Shown here one piece after another: positions 15,701 through 23,092 of a stretch of 25,371 nt of DNA (position 1 is its first letter; each line of letters begins with the position of its first letter). The position numbers and the translations under genes are program-made. The notes under the pieces are model-generated. The model did no database searches. It was not told the DNA's origin and saw only the letters and a list, made by a program, of their open reading frames with translations. Origin of the DNA: a virus; IMG/VR virus record IMGVR_UViG_3300006929_000113, positions 1 to 25,371 of that record, one strand, 5' to 3'.

Positions 15701-18187
15701 GGCTGGTCCCATCGCCCAAATCCCTACACCTGAAAGAGCACCTACTCGTTTTACTGTGCGACGGGTGCCGTATTCTTTGCCAATAGTTTTGCGAACAAGT
15801 TTTGTTACCGCATCTTGGGAACCATCAACTACATCGTTTAGATAACCTTCATACAGTTGACCTTTATCTAGTAGATCAACGTCATCAATGCCTTTTTCTG
15901 TTAGCGCTTCTCGCATTTGCGCCAACACTGGTTCCATAACATCTTCACCGTTACGGGCAAACCATTGAGCACGCAAATTACCGAACCCGGCCATTGCGCC
16001 ACGCATAGTTTCGATACCGCCAATTAGCGCAGCGGAACGTGCAAGTTCGTCCGACAAAACTCTAATAGGCCACGCTGGTCGAAGAAGGACACCTTTTTTC
16101 CACACGCTCATAAGTTCACCCATAATGTCTTGGGTGTTCCCTATAGTGTTACGGATTGGATCTTTTTTGTAAAGATTTGAAATAAGGTCATAGCGAGGAA
16201 CTAACGAAGATTGAGCTAGTTGTTGAGGAGTAAAGTTTTGTAAGTGACGCCTTGTAGTCGTGCCGCCTTCTTCAGCAACATCAAAACTTAAAGAACCGTT
16301 ACCGTATATCCGAGCTTTAGTTGATTGAGCGTTCAAAGTTTTTTGCGCTTCGTCTAAATTCCCTTTCATTTTCCGCAACGCAAATGTGATCATCTCTGCT
16401 TTTTCTGCGTCCGGTAAACCTTTCAAAACTTTGTCACCGTAAATATCTACAACGCCTTGGTTGAGATCTCTAACAGTTTGGTCAAACAATTCTTTACGAC
16501 CTTGTTGAGATATTTGACGTGCCCATTTACCTAACAACTCATCACCGTTAATTTTGGCTTGATCGAAAAGACGAGTGCCTTTGTATTTAACTCGTTCAGC
16601 ATCACGAATCATTCGTTCAAACTGGTTAAACGATTGGTCGGCGTCATCCCAATTTATAAGATTTTGAGGTACCCGTTCGCTAAACACAGTGAGCTTTCGC
16701 CCCACAAACGAAGTTGCTCTCCCAAGGTAAGGAGTGTTAGCAACAAAAGTAGACACCCCATATCCAAGGTTGCCTATCATCGAAATGCTTAAAGGTTTAG
16801 CTAAACTTCCTACGTTTCCGCCGGTTACTTGTAGCACCAGTTGATCTGCCGCTGCGGTAACAAGATTAGGGTTTTGGTTGAGAGCATCTAAACGAGCGTT
16901 TGCTGCTGTTGCGTCCATCGGTTCGTCAGCAAATTTCGCTAACTTACGAAGTTCAAGTTCTTTAATGTTAAGTGCATCTATGTATGGCAACTGCGCCGGT
17001 ACTTTGTTTACTGCAACACGAATCTCGTTTTCTAAAAAAGCAATCTGAGTTTCTTTATCAAAAATTCCAATTTCATCTAAGTCACTGTTGCGTAGTTGGT
17101 CTAGCTCGTCGTAGAGCTTATTAAGTTCGCCAATATTACTTGTGTTTGTTTCAGGGTTAATTTTTTGTATGGCGTTCGCCCATGCCCCTGCGCCATCTTC
17201 AATAGTTTGCATGGCTTTAGCGTCACCCATAGCTAACCGGGCAACAAGGCTTCGGCTTTCCCCACTGTAACGAGAAAGCGAATACGCTAACTCTTGGTTC
17301 ATTCCCGGCAAGTTTTTGAACTCTTTATAAACTTGCCCAGCAAGTTCATCAACTCGGCTAAAATCTTTAAGGTCAAGAGACTCCCGGCCTTGCAAACGTT
17401 CTGCTAACCCTTCGTCAATACCGTTAGCCATTTTGTCAAGGCGTTCTTCAAACCGTTTAAAGCGACGAGTTTTAACAAACTCATCTGCCCCGGTAGCTAA
17501 ATTCAGAGGATTGCGGAAACTTCTGCCAGCGTCAGCAGCGTCAACAAAACGTCCACTACGTGCATACTTAGCTGCTAAAAGTGCTGGTTTGCCAGCCCAC
17601 CCCAACGGGTCAAGGGCGACGTTAGCGAACAGGTCAATGCTACCTGAGAACAGGTTAAACAGCCCTGATTGTCTAGCTTCTAAAACTTCTGCGTCGTCGT
17701 AAGGGTTTCCTGTTAACGCAGCTAACGCTACAGCTTGTCCAAGGCTACGAGTTTCAGCAATGTCGAAAGCTCGTTTCCATGTGTCAAGATCAAAGATTGT
17801 GTCCCAGCCTTCACCACCGGAAGATAATGCTCCGTCGAACACGGTGACTGCTGCGCTTAATGGGTCGTCCACAATGTTTTGGTAGAGGTAATCCATTGTG
17901 TCGAATACTGGGGTGATGACGCTTTTAATTTGTTTGCGTTGTTCTTCGGGGATAGCGCCAATAATTGTGCCGCCTACACCTTCAGGTCCGATAGCGCCTT
18001 CCATAGCGCCACCTTTGCCAAGGATGTTGTCGTTCCATGAACCCCAAATAGTGTCGGCTACGCCGTCACCTTCAAATTCGTCCTCGTCGGTTAAACCTTC
18101 TTGAAAGATATCGGTAACAAACTCAACCGACTTTGCGGTAGTTTGAAAAATTCCTTTACCAATTTTTTCTATGAAGCCCCACCCCAT
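12764..18187 (-). CDS. Giant internal virion/ejection protein (1807 aa)
   Basis: The largest gene, 5.4 kb. It begins MGWGFIEKIGKGIFQTTAKS. It has many charged helical stretches, a hydrophobic Gly/Ala-rich part in the middle third (GVGIWAMGPAGLAAAGMYGL, possible membrane-active hairpin), and a later block with RGRFEEMVGTIMPFYGAWQE, VITNWAGLAVKNPVFVARGI, GLPGFGPVVTSLASEAVIKN, then a helical C-terminus with two similar endings (EELDRRGQQNGSASLRANSN and EELDRRWKASGDADNASLKN, each followed by N-D/Q-L). The 'MPFYGAWQE' block is typical of very large phage proteins thought to be ejected with DNA. I see no lytic transglycosylase catalytic signature and no T7- or N4-type RNA polymerase motif. It lies between portal and scaffold, where podoviruses keep internal-core genes. 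Confidence 0.72.
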   Translation of the reverse strand: MGWGFIEKIGKGIFQTTAKSVEFVTDIFQEGLTDEDEFEGDGVADTIWGSWNDNILGKGGAMEGAIGPEGVGGTIIGAIPEEQRKQIKSVITPVFDTMDYLYQNIVDDPLSAAVTVFDGALSSGGEGWDTIFDLDTWKRAFDIAETRSLGQAVALAALTGNPYDDAEVLEARQSGLFNLFSGSIDLFANVALDPLGWAGKPALLAAKYARSGRFVDAADAGRSFRNPLNLATGADEFVKTRRFKRFEERLDKMANGIDEGLAERLQGRESLDLKDFSRVDELAGQVYKEFKNLPGMNQELAYSLSRYSGESRSLVARLAMGDAKAMQTIEDGAGAWANAIQKINPETNTSNIGELNKLYDELDQLRNSDLDEIGIFDKETQIAFLENEIRVAVNKVPAQLPYIDALNIKELELRKLAKFADEPMDATAANARLDALNQNPNLVTAAADQLVLQVTGGNVGSLAKPLSISMIGNLGYGVSTFVANTPYLGRATSFVGRKLTVFSERVPQNLINWDDADQSFNQFERMIRDAERVKYKGTRLFDQAKINGDELLGKWARQISQQGRKELFDQTVRDLNQGVVDIYGDKVLKGLPDAEKAEMITFALRKMKGNLDEAQKTLNAQSTKARIYGNGSLSFDVAEEGGTTTRRHLQNFTPQQLAQSSLVPRYDLISNLYKKDPIRNTIGNTQDIMGELMSVWKKGVLLRPAWPIRVLSDELARSAALIGGIETMRGAMAGFGNLRAQWFARNGEDVMEPVLAQMREALTEKGIDDVDLLDKGQLYEGYLNDVVDGSQDAVTKLVRKTIGKEYGTRRTVKRVGALSGVGIWAMGPAGLAAAGMYGLYARKSMQKLAVREIGQNFGYQLRDIAKVQLGDEIEELTRRGADPTDTLSPADAATRVEDLKKAAELLEMQSKTLLGGRRIRNSRSLTPDRRQRESLKRERRNLDRIYGKVDEADRSAALVNFDRVGQLMNDARVGGYYMGGYKFANEFGDRPYDVDMNKRALTANASNRAVANSINQQSKVAVQQNLTQRTHIKFENYVNDPNSRVFSTGYDDTVNKQWKPKGEEWGNEFQDYTRLFWKGTSDEGIVRWLQSDNAARLRDAMPEHMESVDTIRHWVEGTRTEIDNILPTVSVGEVEDIFAPVRNKLARGEDISWNQDIVPLIKKHTQSDIPLGERSVMGGIEEIRGMGNERFNQFGEIPASSEIIDSIESAGVFNKAKKGIDNIMQAWGTDTVDNLSRSTVFAGVYRREVARRAQTYRNADGTYSLTPDRLKRIEDAARRQGIKETRSLLYDLAERGRFEEMVGTIMPFYGAWQEVITNWAGLAVKNPVFVARGIRYFKALEGEDEEGNKRFIYRLPEGLLDSEILGMRTFGKLGELGFTSLKLNPTSMSMISAGLPGFGPVVTSLASEAVIKNPGLQDTLDWMLPYGASEGTNVLGRIAQQIEPTFVRRLQGAYFDTAERQKMLAQVAVDLAITYTENGNAMITEEMIDNFSKEAERRTSDLLKVRALAGLAIPMSFSLQSPYHDVIDGYRKKVENEGFDEANDWLLNEKGEEFFALTARRTMIRGVASGTLKGEEKYREHQDFADNHPLLKDFVIGKVGADDVQFEFNYAVYKTEIAEGRRERATPEEILRKPQENRGWAKWSEVRDLVYEELDRRGQQNGSASLRANSNNDLRNLLEAAKAEIRVEHPLWWQAYNAARDPLESAKIVQGFREVVESEDFAYRPEMPQIEEYLDARQMIEEELDRRWKASGDADNASLKNRNNQDLEDLWDAIRTDLRTNPQFSAIFDRYFDSDNIERNTWAVNSQ

Positions 18188-18190
18188 CGC

Positions 18191-18526
18191 CTACTCCTCT
18201 GTGGGGACTAGCTGCTGCATAGCTCGCACAACACGGCGAGTGGAAGGTGAAGCCAGTGGTGACGATGCGAGTTGCAGCATTGATGACATGATGCGAGCTA
18301 CGTTCACGCTTTTCTGTGGGATAGTCGCTACTGGTTGCACGTCTGCTTCTGCGGTAATTGGTTGAGAAGGAAGTTGCGTTGGACGCATCAAATTCCCAAA
18401 GCCGCCGGGGCTTACAGGTGCCGGAGCCATAGGGCTTATTGCTTCTTCCATTGGCACAGTCGATAACGCTTCTTCTTGCGCTTTAGCTTGACCGTACGCT
18501 TGACCGGTGTAACCGGGTTCAGCCAT
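18191..18526 (-). CDS. Small Pro/Ala-rich virion-operon protein
   Basis: 111 aa from ATG 18526 (MAEPGYTGQAYGQAKAQEEA). A longer frame to 18580 exists, but GGAAAG about nine bases before 18526 favours the shorter form. The N-terminal half is Pro/Ala/Gln-rich and likely disordered (MEEAISPMAPAPVSPGGFGN), followed by a helical C-terminus (VARIMSSMLQLASSPLASPS with TRRVVRAMQQLVPTEE). No family is recognised. It sits between portal and the giant ejection protein; an adaptor or disordered tether role is possible. It ends three bases before the next start. Confidence 0.65.
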   Translation of the reverse strand: MAEPGYTGQAYGQAKAQEEALSTVPMEEAISPMAPAPVSPGGFGNLMRPTQLPSQPITAEADVQPVATIPQKSVNVARIMSSMLQLASSPLASPSTRRVVRAMQQLVPTEE

Positions 18527-18635
18527 GATTATGAACTTTCCATTGTTTCGGATAACCGCAAATAGCGCAATCCGTAGCATCTTTTTCTAATCGCATTGGT
18601 CGCATAACTTTTGAGCCTTTGCCTTTACGTGGCAT
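18519..18635 (-). CDS. 38-aa CCHH mini zinc-finger-like protein
   Basis: ATG 18635 overlaps the portal TAA by one base (TAATG), and 38 codons lead to TGA at 18519-18521, overlapping the next gene by eight bases. The peptide is basic at its start (MPRKGKGSKVMRPMRLEKDA) and ends with C23-A-I-C26-G-Y-P-K-Q-W-K-V-H35-N-H37, that is C-x2-C-x8-H-x-H, suitable for one zinc ion. Such tiny zinc-ribbon proteins occur in phage structural operons, often beside portal genes. Coupling at both ends supports that it is translated. The role (nucleic-acid or protein binding) is unknown. Confidence 0.6.
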   Translation of the reverse strand: MPRKGKGSKVMRPMRLEKDATDCAICGYPKQWKVHNHG

Positions 18636-20398
18636 TACAAAGCTCCAAGCAAAGCACCGAGTTCGCCGCCTGCGTCACCCGGAGGAGCAGCAACCGATCT
18701 GCCTTCAGCACCCATCCCCGGCATCGCTAGTCCGGGTTGGGCTTCAGGAGCAGCAGCGTCAACTTGTTTCGCTTGACGTTCTTGTGCTTCTTTCTGGACT
18801 CGTTCTACCGCTTTAGGTAATTCCAACTGGTTGTTGGCGACGAGTTCCATTATGCGTGCTAAGTCGGCAGGAGGGATCGCTCCTTCTACTGCTTGCTGCT
18901 GTATAGAGTTAAGTAACGCTTCTTCTAACTGTTCAGCGATAACAGAGTCGTGTTCAAATTCTGGGTCATCCACCAAAGGATCAATGGACATAAACGAACG
19001 TTTCGACATGGTGCCCATACCGACTCGTTGTCCTCCCCCTATGACAAGGTTGTTGAGATCTGCTCCTGCTTGGGAGTAAGTAACAACGTTTTCGCTAGAG
19101 TCAAAGTTAACGTTAGGGGTGTATTCGACTGGGCCTTTAGCGTTCTTAGTTGTGACATAGAACGTGCGACCCTTGTTGCCGCCATACTTTTTGGACATAT
19201 CAATCGCAAGTTTGTTTTCTTCTTGCAATGACCGAGCCATGATGCGTTGCGCTTCTTGTACCGGGAAATCAACAGCGGCAGAAAGAACTGCGTCGCCTCG
19301 CCGTCCAGTACGGATATTTGTGGGGGACTCCCCACCGAACTCTGCTGGGATGCCAGCGGTTAAACGTTGCGCTCGTTCCAACCTGTCAATCGCAGGGTTG
19401 GTCATGTAGCCGGGTTGCATCTGCATGTCACGCAAGTCGCCGCCACGGATCACACCAACTTCACCGGTGAGTCCATCCGCAGGGTTCACGATTTGTGGGG
19501 TTTCCCCGGCTCGACCTACAAGCCAAGTATCGGGGAACACCCCTTTCTGTACCGCAATAACTTCCAACGCCATCAAACGGGCTTGCATCTGGTACATACC
19601 CAGAATCCCGTCGAATTGCCCTTGCGCTGAATCGAGTGATATGCGCTGCGCTATCACTACAGGTGTTTGACCCAACCGGTTCGGTACTCTTTCAAGTTCG
19701 ACAACAAGGTTGTCATCGGCCCCGTATGCAGAGGTAGCGAACAAACCAGTATTAACTGGGCCTCGCATTGCGATAAGAACTGTCTCGTCATCACCGACAT
19801 ATTCGATAAGTTCGATAGCGGTGTCTGGTCCGGCGTCACTGTCGGATTGGAAAATGCGACCAACCTCGGGATAGTTGTTATGCAACCAGCCGAGTGGTCG
19901 TTCGTATCCGAAGATGCAATCACGGGGACGCATATCGTCTACACCCATAAGTGTCGCAGGGTAAGCAGTAAGCGGATCACGAAGATGCCATTCCGGGCAT
20001 CCTGTAGTTTCGTTCCAACGAAGCTGGGTAACTGTGTTGGAATACCCAATCAGGTATCTCGCACGTTTCGCCATTTGCAAATCCATGCGACTGTTTTCCC
20101 ACCAACCGAACAACGCTTTGCGTTTAATGTCGGAGTTATCTCTGGACCGTTTCCGAGCCGGATCAAGTGGGGGACAGTAAATGTCAGGACGGGTAGACGC
20201 AATCCGCATAGCGGTCTGGTCAAGTCCTTGGGCTAGCAAGTTAGCTACCGCAGACTGCTCATCTGAATTAAGTTCGGGTAGCGGAACAATTACATCGCCG
20301 TTATAGTAATCACGCAAAGTACGCATCCGACTTTTTATTTGGTCGGTCGCTTGTGACCTTGCTCCATATATGGCGACTATCTCATCAACTGATTTCAC
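18635..20398 (-). CDS. Portal protein
   Basis: 587 aa, the dodecameric ring at the capsid vertex through which DNA enters and leaves. The N-terminus is helical (VDEIVAIYGARSQATDQIKS), then MRTLRDYYNGDVIVPLPELN and LAQGLDQTAMRIASTRPDIY, with a KRARYLIGYSNTVTQLRWNE beta region, a GILGMYQMQARLMALEVIAV long stem-like helix (about 274-293), AGIPAEFGGESPTNIRTGRR (about 343-362) and a C-terminal helical, Gln/Ala-rich tail ending GGELGALLGAL. This order is typical of portals in podo- and siphoviruses. It directly follows TerL, overlapping as GTGA, with a GTG start at 20398. There is no protease or fusion domain. The motifs and position make the call secure. Confidence 0.88.
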   Translation of the reverse strand: MKSVDEIVAIYGARSQATDQIKSRMRTLRDYYNGDVIVPLPELNSDEQSAVANLLAQGLDQTAMRIASTRPDIYCPPLDPARKRSRDNSDIKRKALFGWWENSRMDLQMAKRARYLIGYSNTVTQLRWNETTGCPEWHLRDPLTAYPATLMGVDDMRPRDCIFGYERPLGWLHNNYPEVGRIFQSDSDAGPDTAIELIEYVGDDETVLIAMRGPVNTGLFATSAYGADDNLVVELERVPNRLGQTPVVIAQRISLDSAQGQFDGILGMYQMQARLMALEVIAVQKGVFPDTWLVGRAGETPQIVNPADGLTGEVGVIRGGDLRDMQMQPGYMTNPAIDRLERAQRLTAGIPAEFGGESPTNIRTGRRGDAVLSAAVDFPVQEAQRIMARSLQEENKLAIDMSKKYGGNKGRTFYVTTKNAKGPVEYTPNVNFDSSENVVTYSQAGADLNNLVIGGGQRVGMGTMSKRSFMSIDPLVDDPEFEHDSVIAEQLEEALLNSIQQQAVEGAIPPADLARIMELVANNQLELPKAVERVQKEAQERQAKQVDAAAPEAQPGLAMPGMGAEGRSVAAPPGDAGGELGALLGAL

Positions 20399-22338
20399 CT
20401 AAACAACCTCGTATAAGCATGGTCCCCTTCTATATCTTGCCCTGAAATCCATGACGGTCGCCACTGTTTGCTCCCATCGGTGGATGGTATATATAACTTT
20501 TCTAAATTGTGTTCCAGAAACCATTGTGCCATAACACAGTCATCGGTGCGGGCACCAGTCCCTTCAGCGTTCCAACGAGTCACTTCGTTCACTAAAAGAA
20601 GGGAATGCGGTCGGGCTTCTGTCCGTTGTTTTCCGGGCAAACGCACTCGGCCAACGCGCCATAACGGAGCAAGCATCTGCACTCCGTACTTGGGATCTCC
20701 CTTGTTTCGGGAGTGCGTGTAATGCGGAACAAGCTCCACTCCACGCATCGCCGCCCAACGTTTGAAATGATCGTATTGGAGAATAAATTTTTGAGCGGCA
20801 TTTGCTTCGATGATCCAGTGGGTGATGGGGCGACCCATGTCGTTTGTTATCTGCCACCAATCTTCAGCTATGCCAGTGAAGGTTTGGTCGGCATGGTTCC
20901 AGTCAAGGAACGATGGTGCATCCATCTTACGCCGATACGATTCCAGCAAGTAGCGGAACTGGGTTTCAGGGTTAAACGCCCAACATTGCAACGCCCAATA
21001 CTGCGACGGCGAAGGATCTGCTGTCGCCACAACGAACAGGTCGCCTGAAACACCTCTTGGTATTTCCCAAAGATCCCGGTCGTTGTCCCAACAGCCGACG
21101 TAATCCACGCCGTCCGATCCAAGGCCGCCACTTACCCATAAAGGGTCAACGAGAACGCTAGCGGGATTTATGTCCGATTGTTGGTAGAGGACCTCGAACC
21201 TGTCTGGAGTTTGAGCTTTAATGTGTCTAAGTCGTCGCCACGGGAGCCGCCGAGGGTAAAGTAGGCACCCTTCGGGCCACGGTGCGGCGTCAGGTTTGTG
21301 ATCGCCTTGACAAAGTTCTTCATGGTGGACCGGATATTTGAGATGATGGTATTTTCGCCATTCGTCTGGTGCATCTTCTGGATCGAACTCCTCTAATTCC
21401 ATTTCGTCGGGTGGTGCTACCTTGTCCAAGGCGTACCGGTAAATGTCGTCTGCTGACATGCGTTGCCCTTGAAGGATCAGTAACCCTCCCGGCTCTAACC
21501 GGGTTTCGGCTACCTCATCCCACCAGCGGCGCATATCTTCACGAGACTCTGCGGACCGCATCTTACGAGGGTCATATACGTCGTCCCATATGACTAGATC
21601 GAAACGACCTCCGAGGAAACCGGAGTCCATTCCGAAAGCAGACCACGTTGGCTCTTTCTGGGAAAGAGGTTGGTCGTCTTGTTGTAGTACCGTAAACGCT
21701 TCAGATCGCCAAATCTCTGACGAGTCTGGCTTAAACATTCCGAAGTCTTGTTGAAGGGTAGCTTCGGCGTCTACAGCTAAACCTAAACGAACATCGTTAA
21801 GTTCGGCTCTGACTGGATGCGCCCTATCGAACTCTGATCGTAGCCGACGAGAATACCATTCGGCTAGACGTTGCGAAGCTGATCCGATCATTCCTCGGAT
21901 AGCCCGGTTTCTTACCGTCGCCCACGCTGGAAGAACTTTAGCAAAGAACGTTGATTTACCGGAACCGGGTGGGGCGTTGATAACAGCGTATTCTTCGTAC
22001 TCTGTTTCCATTAACCCCATGATGCGTTCGGTGGCTTCTACCTGCCACGGTTGCAAAATGATTCCGAAATAGCGTTTAGCAAAAATTTCTATATTGTCGT
22101 AAGCGGCTTGCGCTTCAGGGCAAAGATCATCGTAAGAGGGAACCCCTATAGCTGGTTGTTCCCCCAATGTTTCTTCGGCTGCCAGATAGTTGCGTGGAGC
22201 TTTACCGGCTTCAGCGTCACGGCAGGAATGATATGAAAGGTCGCATTCTTTGGCAGCGCCGTACATGGAGTTCCCGGCACGACGTAACGCTAAATACTGC
22301 GTCCATTTTTCTACACTTGTAGCTTTGCCCGAAGGCAT
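20395..22338 (-). CDS. terL: Terminase large subunit with N-terminal HTH-like extension
   Basis: 647 aa DNA-packaging motor. Residues about 1-45 look like a small helix-turn-helix (VEKWTQYLALRRAGNSMYGA then AKECDLSYHSCRDAEAG), as in small terminase subunits. The ATPase domain follows: Walker A APPGSGKST (122-130), Walker B FDLVIWDD (246-253), and motif III-like LILQGQR (287-293). The C-terminal RNase H-like nuclease has D441 in VVATADPSPS, E511 in HWIIEANAAQ and D599-D600 in ARTDDCVMAQW. All key acidic residues are present. No separate small terminase is recognisable in the window, so the N-terminal HTH may supply DNA recognition, or terS lies elsewhere. It is followed by the portal with a GTGA overlap. 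Confidence 0.94.
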   Translation of the reverse strand: MPSGKATSVEKWTQYLALRRAGNSMYGAAKECDLSYHSCRDAEAGKAPRNYLAAEETLGEQPAIGVPSYDDLCPEAQAAYDNIEIFAKRYFGIILQPWQVEATERIMGLMETEYEEYAVINAPPGSGKSTFFAKVLPAWATVRNRAIRGMIGSASQRLAEWYSRRLRSEFDRAHPVRAELNDVRLGLAVDAEATLQQDFGMFKPDSSEIWRSEAFTVLQQDDQPLSQKEPTWSAFGMDSGFLGGRFDLVIWDDVYDPRKMRSAESREDMRRWWDEVAETRLEPGGLLILQGQRMSADDIYRYALDKVAPPDEMELEEFDPEDAPDEWRKYHHLKYPVHHEELCQGDHKPDAAPWPEGCLLYPRRLPWRRLRHIKAQTPDRFEVLYQQSDINPASVLVDPLWVSGGLGSDGVDYVGCWDNDRDLWEIPRGVSGDLFVVATADPSPSQYWALQCWAFNPETQFRYLLESYRRKMDAPSFLDWNHADQTFTGIAEDWWQITNDMGRPITHWIIEANAAQKFILQYDHFKRWAAMRGVELVPHYTHSRNKGDPKYGVQMLAPLWRVGRVRLPGKQRTEARPHSLLLVNEVTRWNAEGTGARTDDCVMAQWFLEHNLEKLYIPSTDGSKQWRPSWISGQDIEGDHAYTRLFR

Positions 22339-22350
22339 AAGTTCCCCTTG

Positions 22351-22551
22351 TTAGCGTTTCCCGAAACCGTAAGATCCTTTAGGTTTCCGAGCGCCTTTGG
22401 ATTCGGCACGACGAGACTTAAACGATTGAGAAGATTTGCGGCCACGATCTCGTGCTCCCAATGACTCGTCAAGACGGTCATTGTAGCCTTGGCGACGTTT
22501 TGATGGTGAAGCGGCTGGCGGGATTCGTCCGCTACTTTTATCTTGTTTCAT
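22351..22551 (-). CDS. Small basic protein
   Basis: 66 aa, strongly basic and probably disordered (about a third Lys/Arg): MKQDKSSGRIPPAASPSKRR, then SLGARDRGRKSSQSFKSRRA and a KGSYGFGKR ending. There are no hydrophobic segments. It sits 12 bases before TerL in the same operon. A nucleic-acid-binding role is suggested by composition only. The start ATG has GGAAA about five bases upstream. The charge and position agree with DNA-packaging accessory or virion-DNA proteins, but no family can be named. Confidence 0.65.
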   Translation of the reverse strand: MKQDKSSGRIPPAASPSKRRQGYNDRLDESLGARDRGRKSSQSFKSRRAESKGARKPKGSYGFGKR

Positions 22552-22584
22552 TAGTTTCCATTTCTGGTAAAGGTACTACTTAAC

Positions 22585-22725
22585 CTATTGGCAAGATTCG
22601 CAAATCTCAGGGTTTTCTAAATCACATTCAATGGGTGTGTCATCGGTAAATGGATCTAAGTTTGGTCGTTCACCCATCTCTTCTTCGGTTTCAAAAATGT
22701 CTTGTGCGGTTCGCTCTATTTTCAC
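22585..22725 (-). CDS. 46-aa acidic mini-protein with C-terminal cysteine cluster
   Basis: GTG 22725 immediately follows the TAA of the upstream gene. The frame gives 46 residues, acidic (MKIERTAQDIFETEEEMGER), then LDPFTDDTPIECDLENPEICESCQ with three cysteines (C-x8-C-x2-C). The 'ENPEICESC' end is like small zinc-ribbon-type proteins found in phage genomes, though a fourth ligand is not obvious. The Shine-Dalgarno is weak, so coupling is likely. The gene is shorter than most callers' limits. Confidence 0.55.
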   Translation of the reverse strand: MKIERTAQDIFETEEEMGERPNLDPFTDDTPIECDLENPEICESCQ

Positions 22726-22851
22726 TTAAGACCAGCGGTCCCGTACCTTGCGGCGTTGCTTCCGCAATGCTTTATTAACAGTAAGCCAAGCCTGATCGAC
22801 TTGATTGACTTTTGAAGCGTCCGACCGACGCCATTCTTTACGGGAAGCCAT
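22726..22851 (-). CDS. 41-aa basic mini-protein
   Basis: ATG 22851 lies four bases after the stop of the 66-aa gene at 22856-23056, with CAGGTAA about seven bases upstream. The 41-residue product is basic and helical (MASRKEWRRSDASKVNQVDQ, then AWLTVNKALRKQRRKVRDRWS). Nothing diagnostic is seen. Its opposite charge to the acidic 46-aa protein encoded immediately downstream raises the possibility that the two bind each other, which is speculation. Confidence 0.55.
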   Translation of the reverse strand: MASRKEWRRSDASKVNQVDQAWLTVNKALRKQRRKVRDRWS

Positions 22852-22855
22852 AAGG

Positions 22856-23056
22856 TTACCTGTTCTTTAATGATGGATATTTTTTGTATACCGCAGTTTT
22901 AATACGCCGTTCCTGTGAAGGGGAAGCGTGCTGGGCTGCGCGAGCTAAAGCGTTCCTAGCGTGAGCTTTATCGTTAATCGGATATTTGCGTTGAGAAGGT
23001 AACGCAAACTGCGACTTTGGGAGTTTCTTACGTTGGTTAGGGGTGAGCTTCGCCAT
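22856..23056 (-). CDS. Conserved small phage protein (KYPINDKAHARNALARA type)
   Basis: 66 aa. It carries the recognisable pattern LPKSQFALPSQRKYPINDKA, then HARNALARAAQHASPSQERR and IKTAVYKKYPSLKNR. Small proteins with 'LP-x-S-x-FALP-x-x-R-x-YPI-x-D-x-x-HARNAL-R-x-x-Q ... I-x-x-AV-x-x-KYP' are widespread in phages, and the same module also occurs in larger phage structural proteins. The molecular role is uncertain. It appears to be the first gene of the minus-strand late operon. An extended -10 promoter (TGCTATCTT) ends eight bases before its ATG, implying an almost leaderless mRNA; GAGG is too close to the ATG to be a normal Shine-Dalgarno. Confidence 0.75.
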   Translation of the reverse strand: MAKLTPNQRKKLPKSQFALPSQRKYPINDKAHARNALARAAQHASPSQERRIKTAVYKKYPSLKNR

Positions 23057-23084
23057 GACCTCAAAAGATAGCAGATGGTATCAT
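23055..23084 (+). promoter_or_regulatory. Leaderless extended -10 promoter for the small membrane protein gene
   Basis: ATGACC (23055-23060), an 18-base spacer and TATCAT (23079-23084) preceded by TGG at 23076-23078. Six bases lie between the -10 and ATG 23091, so transcription would begin at or next to the start codon. No Shine-Dalgarno is present upstream of that ATG, consistent with a leaderless mRNA. Confidence 0.6.
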
Positions 23085-23092
23085 CTTGTGAT
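23065..23092 (-). promoter_or_regulatory. Extended -10 promoter for the minus-strand late operon
   Basis: On the minus strand ATCACA (23092-23087), a 16-base spacer and TATCTT (23070-23065) preceded by TGC. The -10 ends eight bases before ATG 23056. It overlaps the divergent promoter above almost completely, so the two should compete for polymerase. Confidence 0.5.
23073..23086. promoter_or_regulatory. Operator-like dyad inside the divergent promoters
   Basis: AGATG-GTAT-CATCT is a perfect 5-bp inverted repeat with a 4-base centre. It covers the plus-strand -10 and lies in the spacer of the minus-strand promoter. A bound dimeric regulator would block both. No regulator gene is in the window. 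Confidence 0.4.

Noticed and set aside
19667-20236. 189-codon plus-strand frame opposite the portal
   Set aside because: No ribosome site or promoter, and it lies wholly inside a confidently identified gene.
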